Source: Capnocytophaga granulosa ATCC 51502 (GTDB taxonomy: Bacteria > Bacteroidota > Bacteroidia > Flavobacteriales > Flavobacteriaceae). From it: a DNA stretch of 64,000 bases. The translations under genes were made by a program, and so were the position numbers. The stretch is taken from assembly GCF_000411115.1 (NCBI RefSeq), contig NZ_KE150242.1, positions 62,001 to 126,000 of the forward strand, read 5' to 3'. Positions 16,476 to 23,820 of this stretch are shown in pieces (positions within the stretch are counted from its first letter, which is position 1; every line of letters begins with the position of its first letter). The notes below the pieces were generated by a model that saw only the letters and a list, made by a program, of their open reading frames with translations, had not been told where the DNA came from and did not search any database.

Positions 16476-17153
16476 ATGAAGACCGTTTTGATTACAGGAA
16501 CCAGCAGAGGGATAGGGGCAGCCCTTGTCAAAGCCTTTGAAGCAGAAGGCCATAGCGTGCTTGCCCTCTCTCGCAGCTATCCTAAAATGTATAAAGAGGG
16601 GAGGACTACCTATATCCCCTTTGATATTACCCAAGAGGCAGACCTACAACAACTGGTAGCCTATTTGCAGAGGGAAAACATACGTCTTGATATAGTGGTG
16701 AGCAATGCAGGCAAGCTCATCAATGCCCCTTTTGCGGCCATTTCTGTCAAAGACCTACAAGCGGTGTATGAGGTGAATGTCTTGGGCGTCTTTAGGCTTA
16801 TACAGTGTTTGCTTCCTTTGCTCCAAACTCAGGCACATATAGTTACCATTAGCAGTATGGGCGGGGTACAGGGCGCTATGAAGTTTGCTGGACTTTCCGC
16901 CTACACCTCTTCCAAGGCTGCCCTTATAGCCCTGACAGAATTATTAGCTGAAGAATACAAAGAAGATACCCAATGGCACTTCAATTGTTTGGCTTTGGGA
17001 GCTGTACAGACGGAGATGCTCTCGGAGGCCTTTGCTGATTATAAAGCTCCTGTTACGGCAAAAGAAATGGCGCAGTACATTAAGGATTTTGCACTGCACC
17101 AATATCCGTATTTTAATGGGAAACTTTTACAAGTTGCTTCTACAACACCTTAG
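16476..17153 (+). CDS. Short-chain dehydrogenase/reductase (SDR family)
   Basis: 225 aa, classical SDR size. The nucleotide-binding motif TGTSRGIG is at residues ~6-13, the NAG motif in SNAGKLINAPF at ~75, Ser at ~125 (ITISSMGG) and the catalytic YTSSK at ~143-147. So it is an NAD(P)-dependent oxidoreductase; the substrate cannot be predicted. It starts 4 nt after the S12 hydrolase stop. Its 3' end overlaps by 4 bp the convergent DUF4837 gene. Confidence 0.88.
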   Translation: MKTVLITGTSRGIGAALVKAFEAEGHSVLALSRSYPKMYKEGRTTYIPFDITQEADLQQLVAYLQRENIRLDIVVSNAGKLINAPFAAISVKDLQAVYEVNVLGVFRLIQCLLPLLQTQAHIVTISSMGGVQGAMKFAGLSAYTSSKAALIALTELLAEEYKEDTQWHFNCLALGAVQTEMLSEAFADYKAPVTAKEMAQYIKDFALHQYPYFNGKLLQVASTTP

Positions 17154-18127
17154 TTTAAAAACTTTACAGACTTGATAATGGTCTCTAATTCAAAAAGGAG
17201 GTCACGCTTGGAGGTGCCAGGGGCGGCGATAAAGCCCTCTATCACAACGCAGCGGTCTCGCTTGGGATCTTCTATAATGTAGTTGCTAAAAGGGCCGCCG
17301 AGTAAGAAGTCCTTCACTTCCCATAAGCCTTTGCTTTCTATAGCAGGATAGTGGCCTATTTGAATTCTCTTATACGTGGGGGCAAAGGCAGGGCTGGTAA
17401 TCATATACATACCTTCCTCAGGGCCAGGTATATAGCGCTTACCAATGGAGTCTCTCATCTGGATAATAGCACTTGTACAATCCTTATCGGAGGAACAAAT
17501 TTTTCCTTTGGGCATCTCATAAATAAGAATATCGGCGGTACCATTTTTTACCTTTCTTTCTAACCAAAAGAAATCTCCTTCTTGTTTTACGATATGATAG
17601 AGAGAAGGGAATGTCAATTGTATACCTAAGCGCTCTTCTATAGCTTTGGTTTTGTTGAGTGTTTGCTTAAAACGATTTTCTACCTCACGCATCTCATTCT
17701 CCTTGAAGGAGAGGATAATTACGGGTGCATATTGTTGTATTTCACTGATAAGGTCATCGGTAGTTTGTCCTGTGAGAAAGGCTACTTTTTGGCCTTTGGC
17801 ATAGAGTGAATCCTTGATATGGAAACGATTTTTGTGATCAGTGGAGACCACTAAGATATTTCTCCCTGCACGGGTCATGCCCTGAAAGACATCTTCGGGG
17901 ATTTGCTGGATATCAAAGATAGGTTCTCTCGCCCCTGCAATCTCCTCCACAGGAGAGGCAAAATAGTTGCGTAGGCTATCCCCTACAATACCATTCCAGA
18001 GCTGGGGATCCATGACGATGGTAAGGGAGTTGATACTCCCTACCGAATCGGGCAAGTACTGTTTTTTCTGTTGTTTGCAGCCCCACAAAAGACTACAGAT
18101 AAGAATCGCAAAGATACATTTTTTCAT
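17150..18127 (-). CDS. DUF4837 family lipoprotein
   Basis: 325 aa. The N-terminus MKKCIFAILICSLLWGCKQQ has the lipobox LLWGC, so the protein is predicted to be a lipoprotein. The conserved DUF4837 features follow: YLPDSVGSINSLTIVMD, LWNGIVGDSLRNYF and EPIFDIQQIP (residues ~23-100), then a C-terminal half with YIPGPEEGMYMITSPAF. The family is restricted to Bacteroidetes and has no assigned function. The gene is monocistronic on the minus strand, with its own promoter. Confidence 0.85.
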   Translation of the reverse strand: MKKCIFAILICSLLWGCKQQKKQYLPDSVGSINSLTIVMDPQLWNGIVGDSLRNYFASPVEEIAGAREPIFDIQQIPEDVFQGMTRAGRNILVVSTDHKNRFHIKDSLYAKGQKVAFLTGQTTDDLISEIQQYAPVIILSFKENEMREVENRFKQTLNKTKAIEERLGIQLTFPSLYHIVKQEGDFFWLERKVKNGTADILIYEMPKGKICSSDKDCTSAIIQMRDSIGKRYIPGPEEGMYMITSPAFAPTYKRIQIGHYPAIESKGLWEVKDFLLGGPFSNYIIEDPKRDRCVVIEGFIAAPGTSKRDLLFELETIIKSVKFLN

Positions 18128-18166
18128 AAGAAGTGTTTGAACACTTAGTGACAGCTAATATTGTTC

Positions 18167-18174
18167 CAAAAATA
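18167..18174 (-). promoter_or_regulatory. DUF4837 gene promoter (-7 element)
   Basis: TATTTTTG on the minus strand, 39 nt upstream of the ATG. Confidence 0.68.
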
Positions 18175-18253
18175 AAAATTTCTTCAGATTTATTATTTAT
18201 TTAACACACACTCGGTTTGATAAAGCGTTAATAACAATTGACAGTATGTGATT

Positions 18254-19774
18254 TTAAGGATTAACCGTTTTATTAGCTGTGAAATAAGTAACCAAAGAAT
18301 CAGGTTTGGAATACCAGCCATTGTGGTAGAGGTTGTTTTCCTCTTGCCCTTCTCTTATGATACCTCCTTTGTAGAAATGGTATTTCTTGTTGGCCTGGAG
18401 CTTTTCACTGGTAAAGAGTAGGTAAGCAATGGATATAGGAGTACGATAGGTAAAGACTTCACGTTCGCCCTCTCTCAGGTGTAGGAGCGTTTGAGCAGTA
18501 AAGTTCTTAAAGAAAACAAAGGCGGGCTGGGAGCCTTCCTTGAGGGAGGCCTTCTGTTGGGGTTTTCCTCCTGTGGCAATGAGTGTTCCTCCAGTGATTT
18601 CAAAGGTACCTGTTGCAGGCACATTGATAGGGGTTTGTGAGCCTCTACTTCTAAGGAACGTACGGCCTGCGGTTAGGGTAAATGATTGCTCACTCTCTAA
18701 GGTATTGCCAGAGGTAGATTCCAAGAGGTAGCGACCTTTGTTGATATAGATACCCTTGCTGCCTTGCACTCCAGTCTCTATAGAGTTCACGTTGATGTAG
18801 GCATTGGAGAAAGTAACTATGCTGGCAGAGACGATTCCTTTAGCCCAAGCGCTAATGGAGAGTGTCCCCCCGTTGATCGTGATAAAAGGGTCAGTCTCTC
18901 TTTGGGTGAGGGAAGCCATGAGCGCATTGTTCTTAGCCTTGAGCGTATAGTCTCCGTCATTGATAATCACATGACCGTTGGTAACTACAATAGCATTGCC
19001 CAGTCCATCATTGTCTTGGGTATCTACCATTATGGTACCTCCATCACCTATGTAGGCCGTTTTGCTGCGGATACCATCCTTTCTAGCTTCAACAGAGAGC
19101 TTACCTTGGGCAGCGAGTGCTGTACGCAAGCTACTTTGGCAAATGATGCCAGAACTTTTTTCTCCCTTTAGGGAAAGACTGCCTTCTCCGGTGAGGACAA
19201 CTGCGCCTAAGTTATAGAGCACAGTAGCATCGTCACCCTCGTTGGGGGTGATAGTATTGGTAAGAGTGTTTGTCGTTCCTGAAGGAATATTCAGGAAAGC
19301 CTTGCTATTACTAGTAAGTTTGATTACCGTATTATCATTGGTTAGTGATAGGTTTTGCAAGGTGAGTTTGTAGGGGTGTGAGCTGGAGAGGCTAAAGCTC
19401 CCGTTGTGGGCAGTCCCAGAAAGTACATACTCTATGTGCTCAGCAGCGGAGGTTATACTCAGGTGTGCTTGTTGCTTACTTATGGTGATATCGGCCGCAC
19501 CTTCTACCTGTACATTGCCCTCTGAGAAGGTAATTAGTACTTGTTGGTTAAAGGAATAGCTGCTGAGAAGGTCGCTGGCGTCTTCTCCTCTTTGTCGCCC
19601 CCCTTGGGGGTCAGCGGCAGAGTCGGTTAGGGGTGTAATGCGAATTTCCTTTTCAGTGGAAGGGGTAGGAGGGGTAGGGCGTCGTTTGGGAATTCGGTCA
19701 TCTACATCATCACTACAAGAGACATAAGTGGTTAAAAATAAAACAGTTAGTAAAAAAAGTAAGTGTTTTTTCAT
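18254..19774 (-). CDS. Secreted carbohydrate-binding-domain protein (Cthe_2159/DUF4353 type)
   Basis: 506 aa. A signal peptide ends LTTYVSCSDD, a possible lipoprotein signal. Residues ~95-400 form a repetitive right-handed beta-helix-like region with the family pattern GEGSLSLKGEKSSGI, RKDGIRSK and INGGTLSISAWAKGI. This is the pattern of Cthe_2159, a cellulose- and acidic-sugar-binding beta-helix protein; sugar binding here is inferred from family alone. A short spacer rich in Pro/Thr (RRPTPPTPSTEKE) separates the membrane anchor from the fold. It probably sits on the cell surface. Confidence 0.75.
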   Translation of the reverse strand: MKKHLLFLLTVLFLTTYVSCSDDVDDRIPKRRPTPPTPSTEKEIRITPLTDSAADPQGGRQRGEDASDLLSSYSFNQQVLITFSEGNVQVEGAADITISKQQAHLSITSAAEHIEYVLSGTAHNGSFSLSSSHPYKLTLQNLSLTNDNTVIKLTSNSKAFLNIPSGTTNTLTNTITPNEGDDATVLYNLGAVVLTGEGSLSLKGEKSSGIICQSSLRTALAAQGKLSVEARKDGIRSKTAYIGDGGTIMVDTQDNDGLGNAIVVTNGHVIINDGDYTLKAKNNALMASLTQRETDPFITINGGTLSISAWAKGIVSASIVTFSNAYINVNSIETGVQGSKGIYINKGRYLLESTSGNTLESEQSFTLTAGRTFLRSRGSQTPINVPATGTFEITGGTLIATGGKPQQKASLKEGSQPAFVFFKNFTAQTLLHLREGEREVFTYRTPISIAYLLFTSEKLQANKKYHFYKGGIIREGQEENNLYHNGWYSKPDSLVTYFTANKTVNP

Positions 19775-19794
19775 GCTAAAATAGTTTAATTCGT

Positions 19795-19832
19795 CAAGGA
19801 GACAATTGGCTAATGAGACAATTGTCTCCTTG
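19795..19832. repeat. Perfect 14-bp inverted repeat upstream of the carbohydrate-binding protein
   Basis: CAAGGAGACAATTG / CAATTGTCTCCTTG with a 10-nt loop, between two minus-strand genes. It has no T-run on the minus strand. It could be an RNA hairpin protecting a processed end or a protein binding site. Confidence 0.6.
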
Positions 19833-19837
19833 ATACA

Positions 19838-20503
19838 TTAGAATATTGTTAGTTGTTTTAATCGGTATTCTACTCCTATGGAGAGGTAGGAGTGTCTGAA
19901 GACATTGGTATTGCCGAACTCAGTAGTATTCAGGGCCGGGTGCTCTTTGTCAAATAAGTTGGTTAAGGAATTGACATAGCGTAGTTCAGCGGCCAAGTCC
20001 TCTGTGATGTGTACCTTACAGCCCACAATGACAGCAAAGTCAAAAGTACGGTAGATTCCCTTGTCAAGGAAGTTTGCTCCATTGTAGAAAATAGGTTCCT
20101 CTGAGCCTATTTCAGGTTTTACAGCTAGAAAACCGAACTGTGCCCCTACCTGTAGGGAGAACTTCTCATGGAGCTTGATACCACTCAGTATAGGCACATT
20201 CACATAATCAGTATTCAGAGACGCCTTATACAGTTCACCATTGGGCAGGAGTCCTTCTCGTTCCCAGCGGGCGCCCTGTCGGGAAAAGAGTACTTCGGGC
20301 TGTAGAGAGAAGATACGTCCTAAGAAGAGTTCCCCGTAGGCTCCTACATAGACACCCCATTTGCCCTTGAAGGTAGAGATATCGGAAGTGGTACCCCTGA
20401 GATTTACATAGCTAAGCCCTCCCTTGACCCCTACATCAAACTCCTGAGCAGAGCAGAGTAGCGTAAAGAAGAAGAGAAGGACACATAAGATATTTCTTTT
20501 CAT
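19838..20503 (-). CDS. Outer-membrane beta-barrel protein (porin-family, PorT-like)
   Basis: 221 aa. Signal peptide MKRNILCVLLFFFTLLCSAQ, then the hallmark start of this family, FDVGVKGGLSYVNLRG, and repeated amphipathic strands such as YVGAYGELFLG and LQVGAQFGFLAVKP, ending in SYLSIGVEYRLKQLTIF. Predicted eight-stranded outer-membrane barrel of unknown function. The ATG at 20503 was chosen because the longer reading frame runs into the -7 element. Confidence 0.82.
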   Translation of the reverse strand: MKRNILCVLLFFFTLLCSAQEFDVGVKGGLSYVNLRGTTSDISTFKGKWGVYVGAYGELFLGRIFSLQPEVLFSRQGARWEREGLLPNGELYKASLNTDYVNVPILSGIKLHEKFSLQVGAQFGFLAVKPEIGSEEPIFYNGANFLDKGIYRTFDFAVIVGCKVHITEDLAAELRYVNSLTNLFDKEHPALNTTEFGNTNVFRHSYLSIGVEYRLKQLTIF

Positions 20504-20536
20504 ATGAAATATATTGGTCATTAATAAAATAATGTG

Positions 20537-20544
20537 CAAAAGTA
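20537..20544 (-). promoter_or_regulatory. Porin-family gene promoter (-7 element)
   Basis: TACTTTTG on the minus strand, 33 nt upstream of the chosen ATG. Confidence 0.68.
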
Positions 20545-20701
20545 GTAAAAAAATAAAAACGATATACACTCAAAGGGGTAGTTTCTAAAAAAAGATATTC
20601 ACGGGGGCATAAGTTAAAGAATAAGAATAAAAGTTAATCAGGAGGGAAATAGCGAAACAAAATTTTTTTGGGATTTTGCTTGTGATATAGAATTAAGTTT
20701 G

Positions 20702-20709
20702 TATCTTTG
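20702..20709 (+). promoter_or_regulatory. greA promoter (-7 element)
   Basis: TATCTTTG with TTG at 20680-20682, spacer 19 nt. The ATG is 155 nt downstream, giving an unusually long leader. The interval 20545-20701 is AT-rich without a gene. Confidence 0.72.
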
Positions 20710-20714
20710 CCCCT

Positions 20715-20864
20715 ATGTAAGCAGTTTGTATAGCTTAGTGTTATACGGCTGATTATCAATAGTCACGTCATTCCAGTTGAGAGAAAATTAGTGTGAGCTT
20801 AATTGAACTTTGCTGGGGTGTTATTTTTTTATTAATCAATCAACCTAAAAAGCATAAAAAGAAC
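20715..20864 (+). other. Long 5' leader of greA
   Basis: About 150 nt between predicted transcription start and ATG. It contains a small hairpin (GTATAGCTTAGTGTTATAC, 20729-20747) and the tract TTTGCTGGGGTG followed by a T-run near 20820-20830. I recognise no riboswitch class or small RNA in it. Confidence 0.4.
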
Positions 20865-21335
20865 ATGAAAGTAGCTTATTACACCGAAGAAGGGTTACGT
20901 GCACTGAAGGCAGAACTGGATCAACTCCGCGATGTAGAGCGTCCTCGTGCGTCCCAAGCGATTGCTGAAGCCAGAGATAAGGGAGACCTTTCAGAGAATG
21001 CAGAATATGATGCAGCCAAGGAGGCACAAGGTCTCTTGGAACTGAAGATAGCAAAATTGGAAGAGCTGGTAGCCAGTGCCCGTGTGATAGATGAATCCCA
21101 ATTGGATACCTCCAAGGTGCTAATCCTCTCCACTGTAAAGCTCAAGAACAAGGCCAACAATGCCGTGATGACCTATACACTAGTGGCCGAGAGTGAGGCT
21201 GACCTTAAGAGTGGTAAGATCTCGGTAAGCTCCCCTATAGGACGAGGCCTGCTAGGCAAATCCGTAGGAGATATAGCCGAAATAAAGGTACCTAATGGCA
21301 CCCTACAGATGGAAATTATAGAAATAACCCGATAA
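20865..21335 (+). CDS. greA: Transcription elongation factor GreA
   Basis: 156 aa, standard length. It rescues arrested RNA polymerase by stimulating transcript cleavage. The N-terminal coiled coil (residues ~1-75) includes the acidic tip motif DLSENAEYDAAKE, and the C-terminal domain ends SPIGRGLLGKSVGDIAEIKVPNG, the GreA/GreB signature. The ATG at 20865 gives the canonical start MKVAYYTEEGL; the upstream in-frame start would add 24 unrelated residues. The HIT gene follows after 10 nt. Confidence 0.96.
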   Translation: MKVAYYTEEGLRALKAELDQLRDVERPRASQAIAEARDKGDLSENAEYDAAKEAQGLLELKIAKLEELVASARVIDESQLDTSKVLILSTVKLKNKANNAVMTYTLVAESEADLKSGKISVSSPIGRGLLGKSVGDIAEIKVPNGTLQMEIIEITR

Positions 21336-21345
21336 AAACTAAGAT

Positions 21346-21735
21346 ATGGCATCCATCTTTACCAAAATTATCCAAGGTGAAATCCCTTGCTATAAGATAG
21401 CAGAGGACGAGCACTGTTTTGCCTTTTTGGACATAAATCCCAATGCTATAGGGCATACCCTTTGTATTCCTAAACAGGAAGTGGATAAGCTCTTTGACCT
21501 ACCCAAGGAGCGTTACCATGAACTATTAGAGTTTGCCCGCAAGATAGCTATCGCCCTAGAGAAGGCTGTCCCCTGCGAGCGTGTAGGTATGGCTGTGGTA
21601 GGACTTGAGGTACATCATGCTCATATACACCTGATCCCAATCAGCCAGATGAGCGAGATGACCTTCCAAGAAAAAGTAGCGCTTACCCCTGAAGAATTTC
21701 AAGAGGTAGCCGATAAGGTGAAAGCCTATTTGTAA
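21346..21735 (+). CDS. HIT family nucleotide hydrolase
   Basis: 129 aa. Histidine-triad proteins hydrolyse nucleoside phosphoramidates and similar compounds. The start SIFTKIIQGEIPCYKIAED and the triad VHHAHIHLIPI (residues ~88-98, HxHxH) identify the Hint branch. It is cotranscribed with greA, a common flavobacterial arrangement. The physiological substrate is unknown. Confidence 0.93.
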   Translation: MASIFTKIIQGEIPCYKIAEDEHCFAFLDINPNAIGHTLCIPKQEVDKLFDLPKERYHELLEFARKIAIALEKAVPCERVGMAVVGLEVHHAHIHLIPISQMSEMTFQEKVALTPEEFQEVADKVKAYL

Positions 21736-21758
21736 GAACTGTCATCATAGTTTATTGA

Positions 21759-21794
21759 CAAACTTTGCCAGAGTCTCTTTGGCAAAGTTTTTTC
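21759..21794 (+). terminator. greA-HIT operon terminator
   Basis: AAACTTTGCCA / TGGCAAAGTTTTTT with a 9-nt loop and T-run. Confidence 0.88.
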
Positions 21795-21843
21795 TTATCA
21801 GGAGAAAGATAAAGAATAAGCATGTTTTTTCCAAAAAAATTCT

Positions 21844-21851
21844 TATATTTG
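21844..21851 (+). promoter_or_regulatory. Promoter of the OlsF-like gene (-7 element)
   Basis: TATATTTG, 78 nt upstream of the ATG. Confidence 0.68.
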
Positions 21852-21929
21852 CATTTTGAAAAAATAGATAAAATCATCAGGCCTCAGAGATGAGGTTTGA
21901 GTAATTAATATAATGATTTACAATAACTT

Positions 21930-23744
21930 ATGGGACTGATTACGGCAAAGGAATTAGCAAAAGCAGCTAAGTTAGACCGATTTGGATTTGTGGGCACCTT
22001 TGCAGGCTGGGGGCTATTGCATCTGTTGCGTTTGGCACCTCTCAATAGGATATATGATAGGAATAAGCACTTAGAGGGTCTAGCATTCTTAGATGCTTTG
22101 CTCAAGGAGTTTAAGGTGCATTATGAGGTAGGGGAAGAGGACTTGCGAAAGATCCCCAAGGAAGGCCCTTTTATCACTATTTCCAACCACCCCTTAGGCG
22201 GCTTGGATGGGATATTATTGCTTAAAATCCTTTTGGAACAGCGCCCAGACTATAAGATAATGGCTAATTTTCTATTGACACGTATAGCGCCATTAGCCCC
22301 TTACATCATTCAAGTAAATCCCTTTGAGAATCACAAAGAGGTTTCTTCCAGCCTTATGGGCTTCAAGCAAGCGCTGGCACATCTTAAGGAAGGATTCCCC
22401 TTGGGGATATTCCCAGCGGGAGAAGTCTCCACTCAACCCAGTGGGAATATCTATGTGGATAAGACCTGGGACAAGTCGGCCATGAAGCTCATCAAAAAAG
22501 CCAATGTTCCTATAGTGCCGATCTACTTTCATGCCAAGAACAGCTCGCTGTTCTACCAATTGGCCAAGCAGAGTGATACGCTGCGTACCGCTAAGCTCCC
22601 TTCGGAGTTACTCTCCCAAAAGAACAAGACTATAGGCATACGTATAGGACGACCTATATCCCCCAAGACACAGGAAGAGATGGAAGATCTCTATGAGTTC
22701 TCAAACTTCCTGAGAAAGAAGACCTACTTATTATCAAATACTTACGATCAGAAGAAACTATTTAAGAGCTTTGCTTCCATGATAAGGGTCAGAGATAACA
22801 AAGACCCACAGGAGATAGTCCCAGCACAGGAGCCAGAGGTATTGGAGAGAGAAATAGCTACCTTGCGCACTCAGCATGGCACTCGCTTATTACAACATAG
22901 GGAATATGAAATCTTTTTAGCCAAGGCTGAAGATATTCCCCATATACTCCAAGAGATTGGGAGACTTAGAGAACTTACCTTCCGCGAGGTAGGCGAGGGC
23001 ACCAATCTCTCAATAGACTTAGACGAATATGATGCCTATTATCGTCATCTTTTCCTTTGGGAAAGTGATACCAAGCGCATCATAGGAGCCTATCGTATGG
23101 GCTTGGGGAGTGATTTCTTTGATCTCTATGGTGTCAATGGGTTCTATACCCACAGCCTTTTTAGGTTTGACCCAGAACTTAATACCATGCTGCGACAAAC
23201 GATAGAAATGGGGCGCGCCTTTGTCGTGAGTGAGTACCAGCAGAAGCCTATGCCCTTATTCCTATTATGGAAAGGGATTGCGCTGACCACCTTACACTTC
23301 CCAGAACATAAGTACCTGCTCGGGGGGGTCAGTATCTCCAATCAGTTTTCGGATTTCTCCAAATCATTGATGATAGAGTTCATGAAGTCCAACTTCTACG
23401 ACCCCTACATTGCTCAGTATGTAAAGCCAAAGAAAGAATACAAGGTACGGCTCAAGGATGCCGATAAGGACTTTATTCTCGATGAAACCCAGTCCGACCT
23501 GAACAAGTTTGACAAAATCATAGATGAGTTGGAACCAGGGAACTTGCGCTTGCCTGTGCTGATTAAGAAGTACATCAAGCAAAATGCCAAGGTCATTGCC
23601 TTCAATGTAGATCCCTTGTTTAACAATGCCATAGACGGTCTTATGTACATTCGTATAGATGACCTGCCGGAGAGTACCATAAAGCCTGCTATAGAAGAAT
23701 TTCAATCCCAGATAGAGCGAGGAGAAATAGATCCTAAGGATTAG
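21930..23744 (+). CDS. Fused PlsC-type and GNAT-type acyltransferase (OlsF-like, aminolipid synthesis)
   Basis: 604 aa with two domains. Residues ~60-270 are a lysophospholipid acyltransferase domain with the motif ISNHPLGGLDG (~87-97) and FPAGEVS (~156). Residues ~315-560 are a GNAT-like acyl-ACP N-acyltransferase of the OlsB kind (RELTFREVGEGTN and RAFVVSEYQQKPMPLFLLWKG). This is the domain order of OlsF, which makes ornithine lipids in Serratia and Flavobacterium: the C-terminal part N-acylates the amino acid and the N-terminal part adds the second, ester-linked acyl chain. The head-group amino acid here (ornithine, glycine or another) is not determined by sequence. The gene is monocistronic. 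Confidence 0.82.
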   Translation: MGLITAKELAKAAKLDRFGFVGTFAGWGLLHLLRLAPLNRIYDRNKHLEGLAFLDALLKEFKVHYEVGEEDLRKIPKEGPFITISNHPLGGLDGILLLKILLEQRPDYKIMANFLLTRIAPLAPYIIQVNPFENHKEVSSSLMGFKQALAHLKEGFPLGIFPAGEVSTQPSGNIYVDKTWDKSAMKLIKKANVPIVPIYFHAKNSSLFYQLAKQSDTLRTAKLPSELLSQKNKTIGIRIGRPISPKTQEEMEDLYEFSNFLRKKTYLLSNTYDQKKLFKSFASMIRVRDNKDPQEIVPAQEPEVLEREIATLRTQHGTRLLQHREYEIFLAKAEDIPHILQEIGRLRELTFREVGEGTNLSIDLDEYDAYYRHLFLWESDTKRIIGAYRMGLGSDFFDLYGVNGFYTHSLFRFDPELNTMLRQTIEMGRAFVVSEYQQKPMPLFLLWKGIALTTLHFPEHKYLLGGVSISNQFSDFSKSLMIEFMKSNFYDPYIAQYVKPKKEYKVRLKDADKDFILDETQSDLNKFDKIIDELEPGNLRLPVLIKKYIKQNAKVIAFNVDPLFNNAIDGLMYIRIDDLPESTIKPAIEEFQSQIERGEIDPKD

Positions 23745-23763
23745 CCTCTAAGGTGTAAAAGCA

Positions 23764-23796
23764 AAAAGTCGTGCCGATTATAGGCACGACTTTTTC
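23764..23796. terminator. Bidirectional terminator between the OlsF-like gene and the TonB-dependent receptor
   Basis: AAAAAGTCGTGCC / GGCACGACTTTTT, 13-bp perfect stem with a 7-nt loop; T-runs on both strands. Confidence 0.9.
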
Positions 23797-23820
23797 ATTT
23801 ATGAGAGGGACTATGAACAC

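Noticed and set aside
20715..20864. greA leader as a tRNA or tmRNA
   Set aside because: TATAGCTTAGTG resembles a D-arm but no acceptor, anticodon or T-arm can be drawn.
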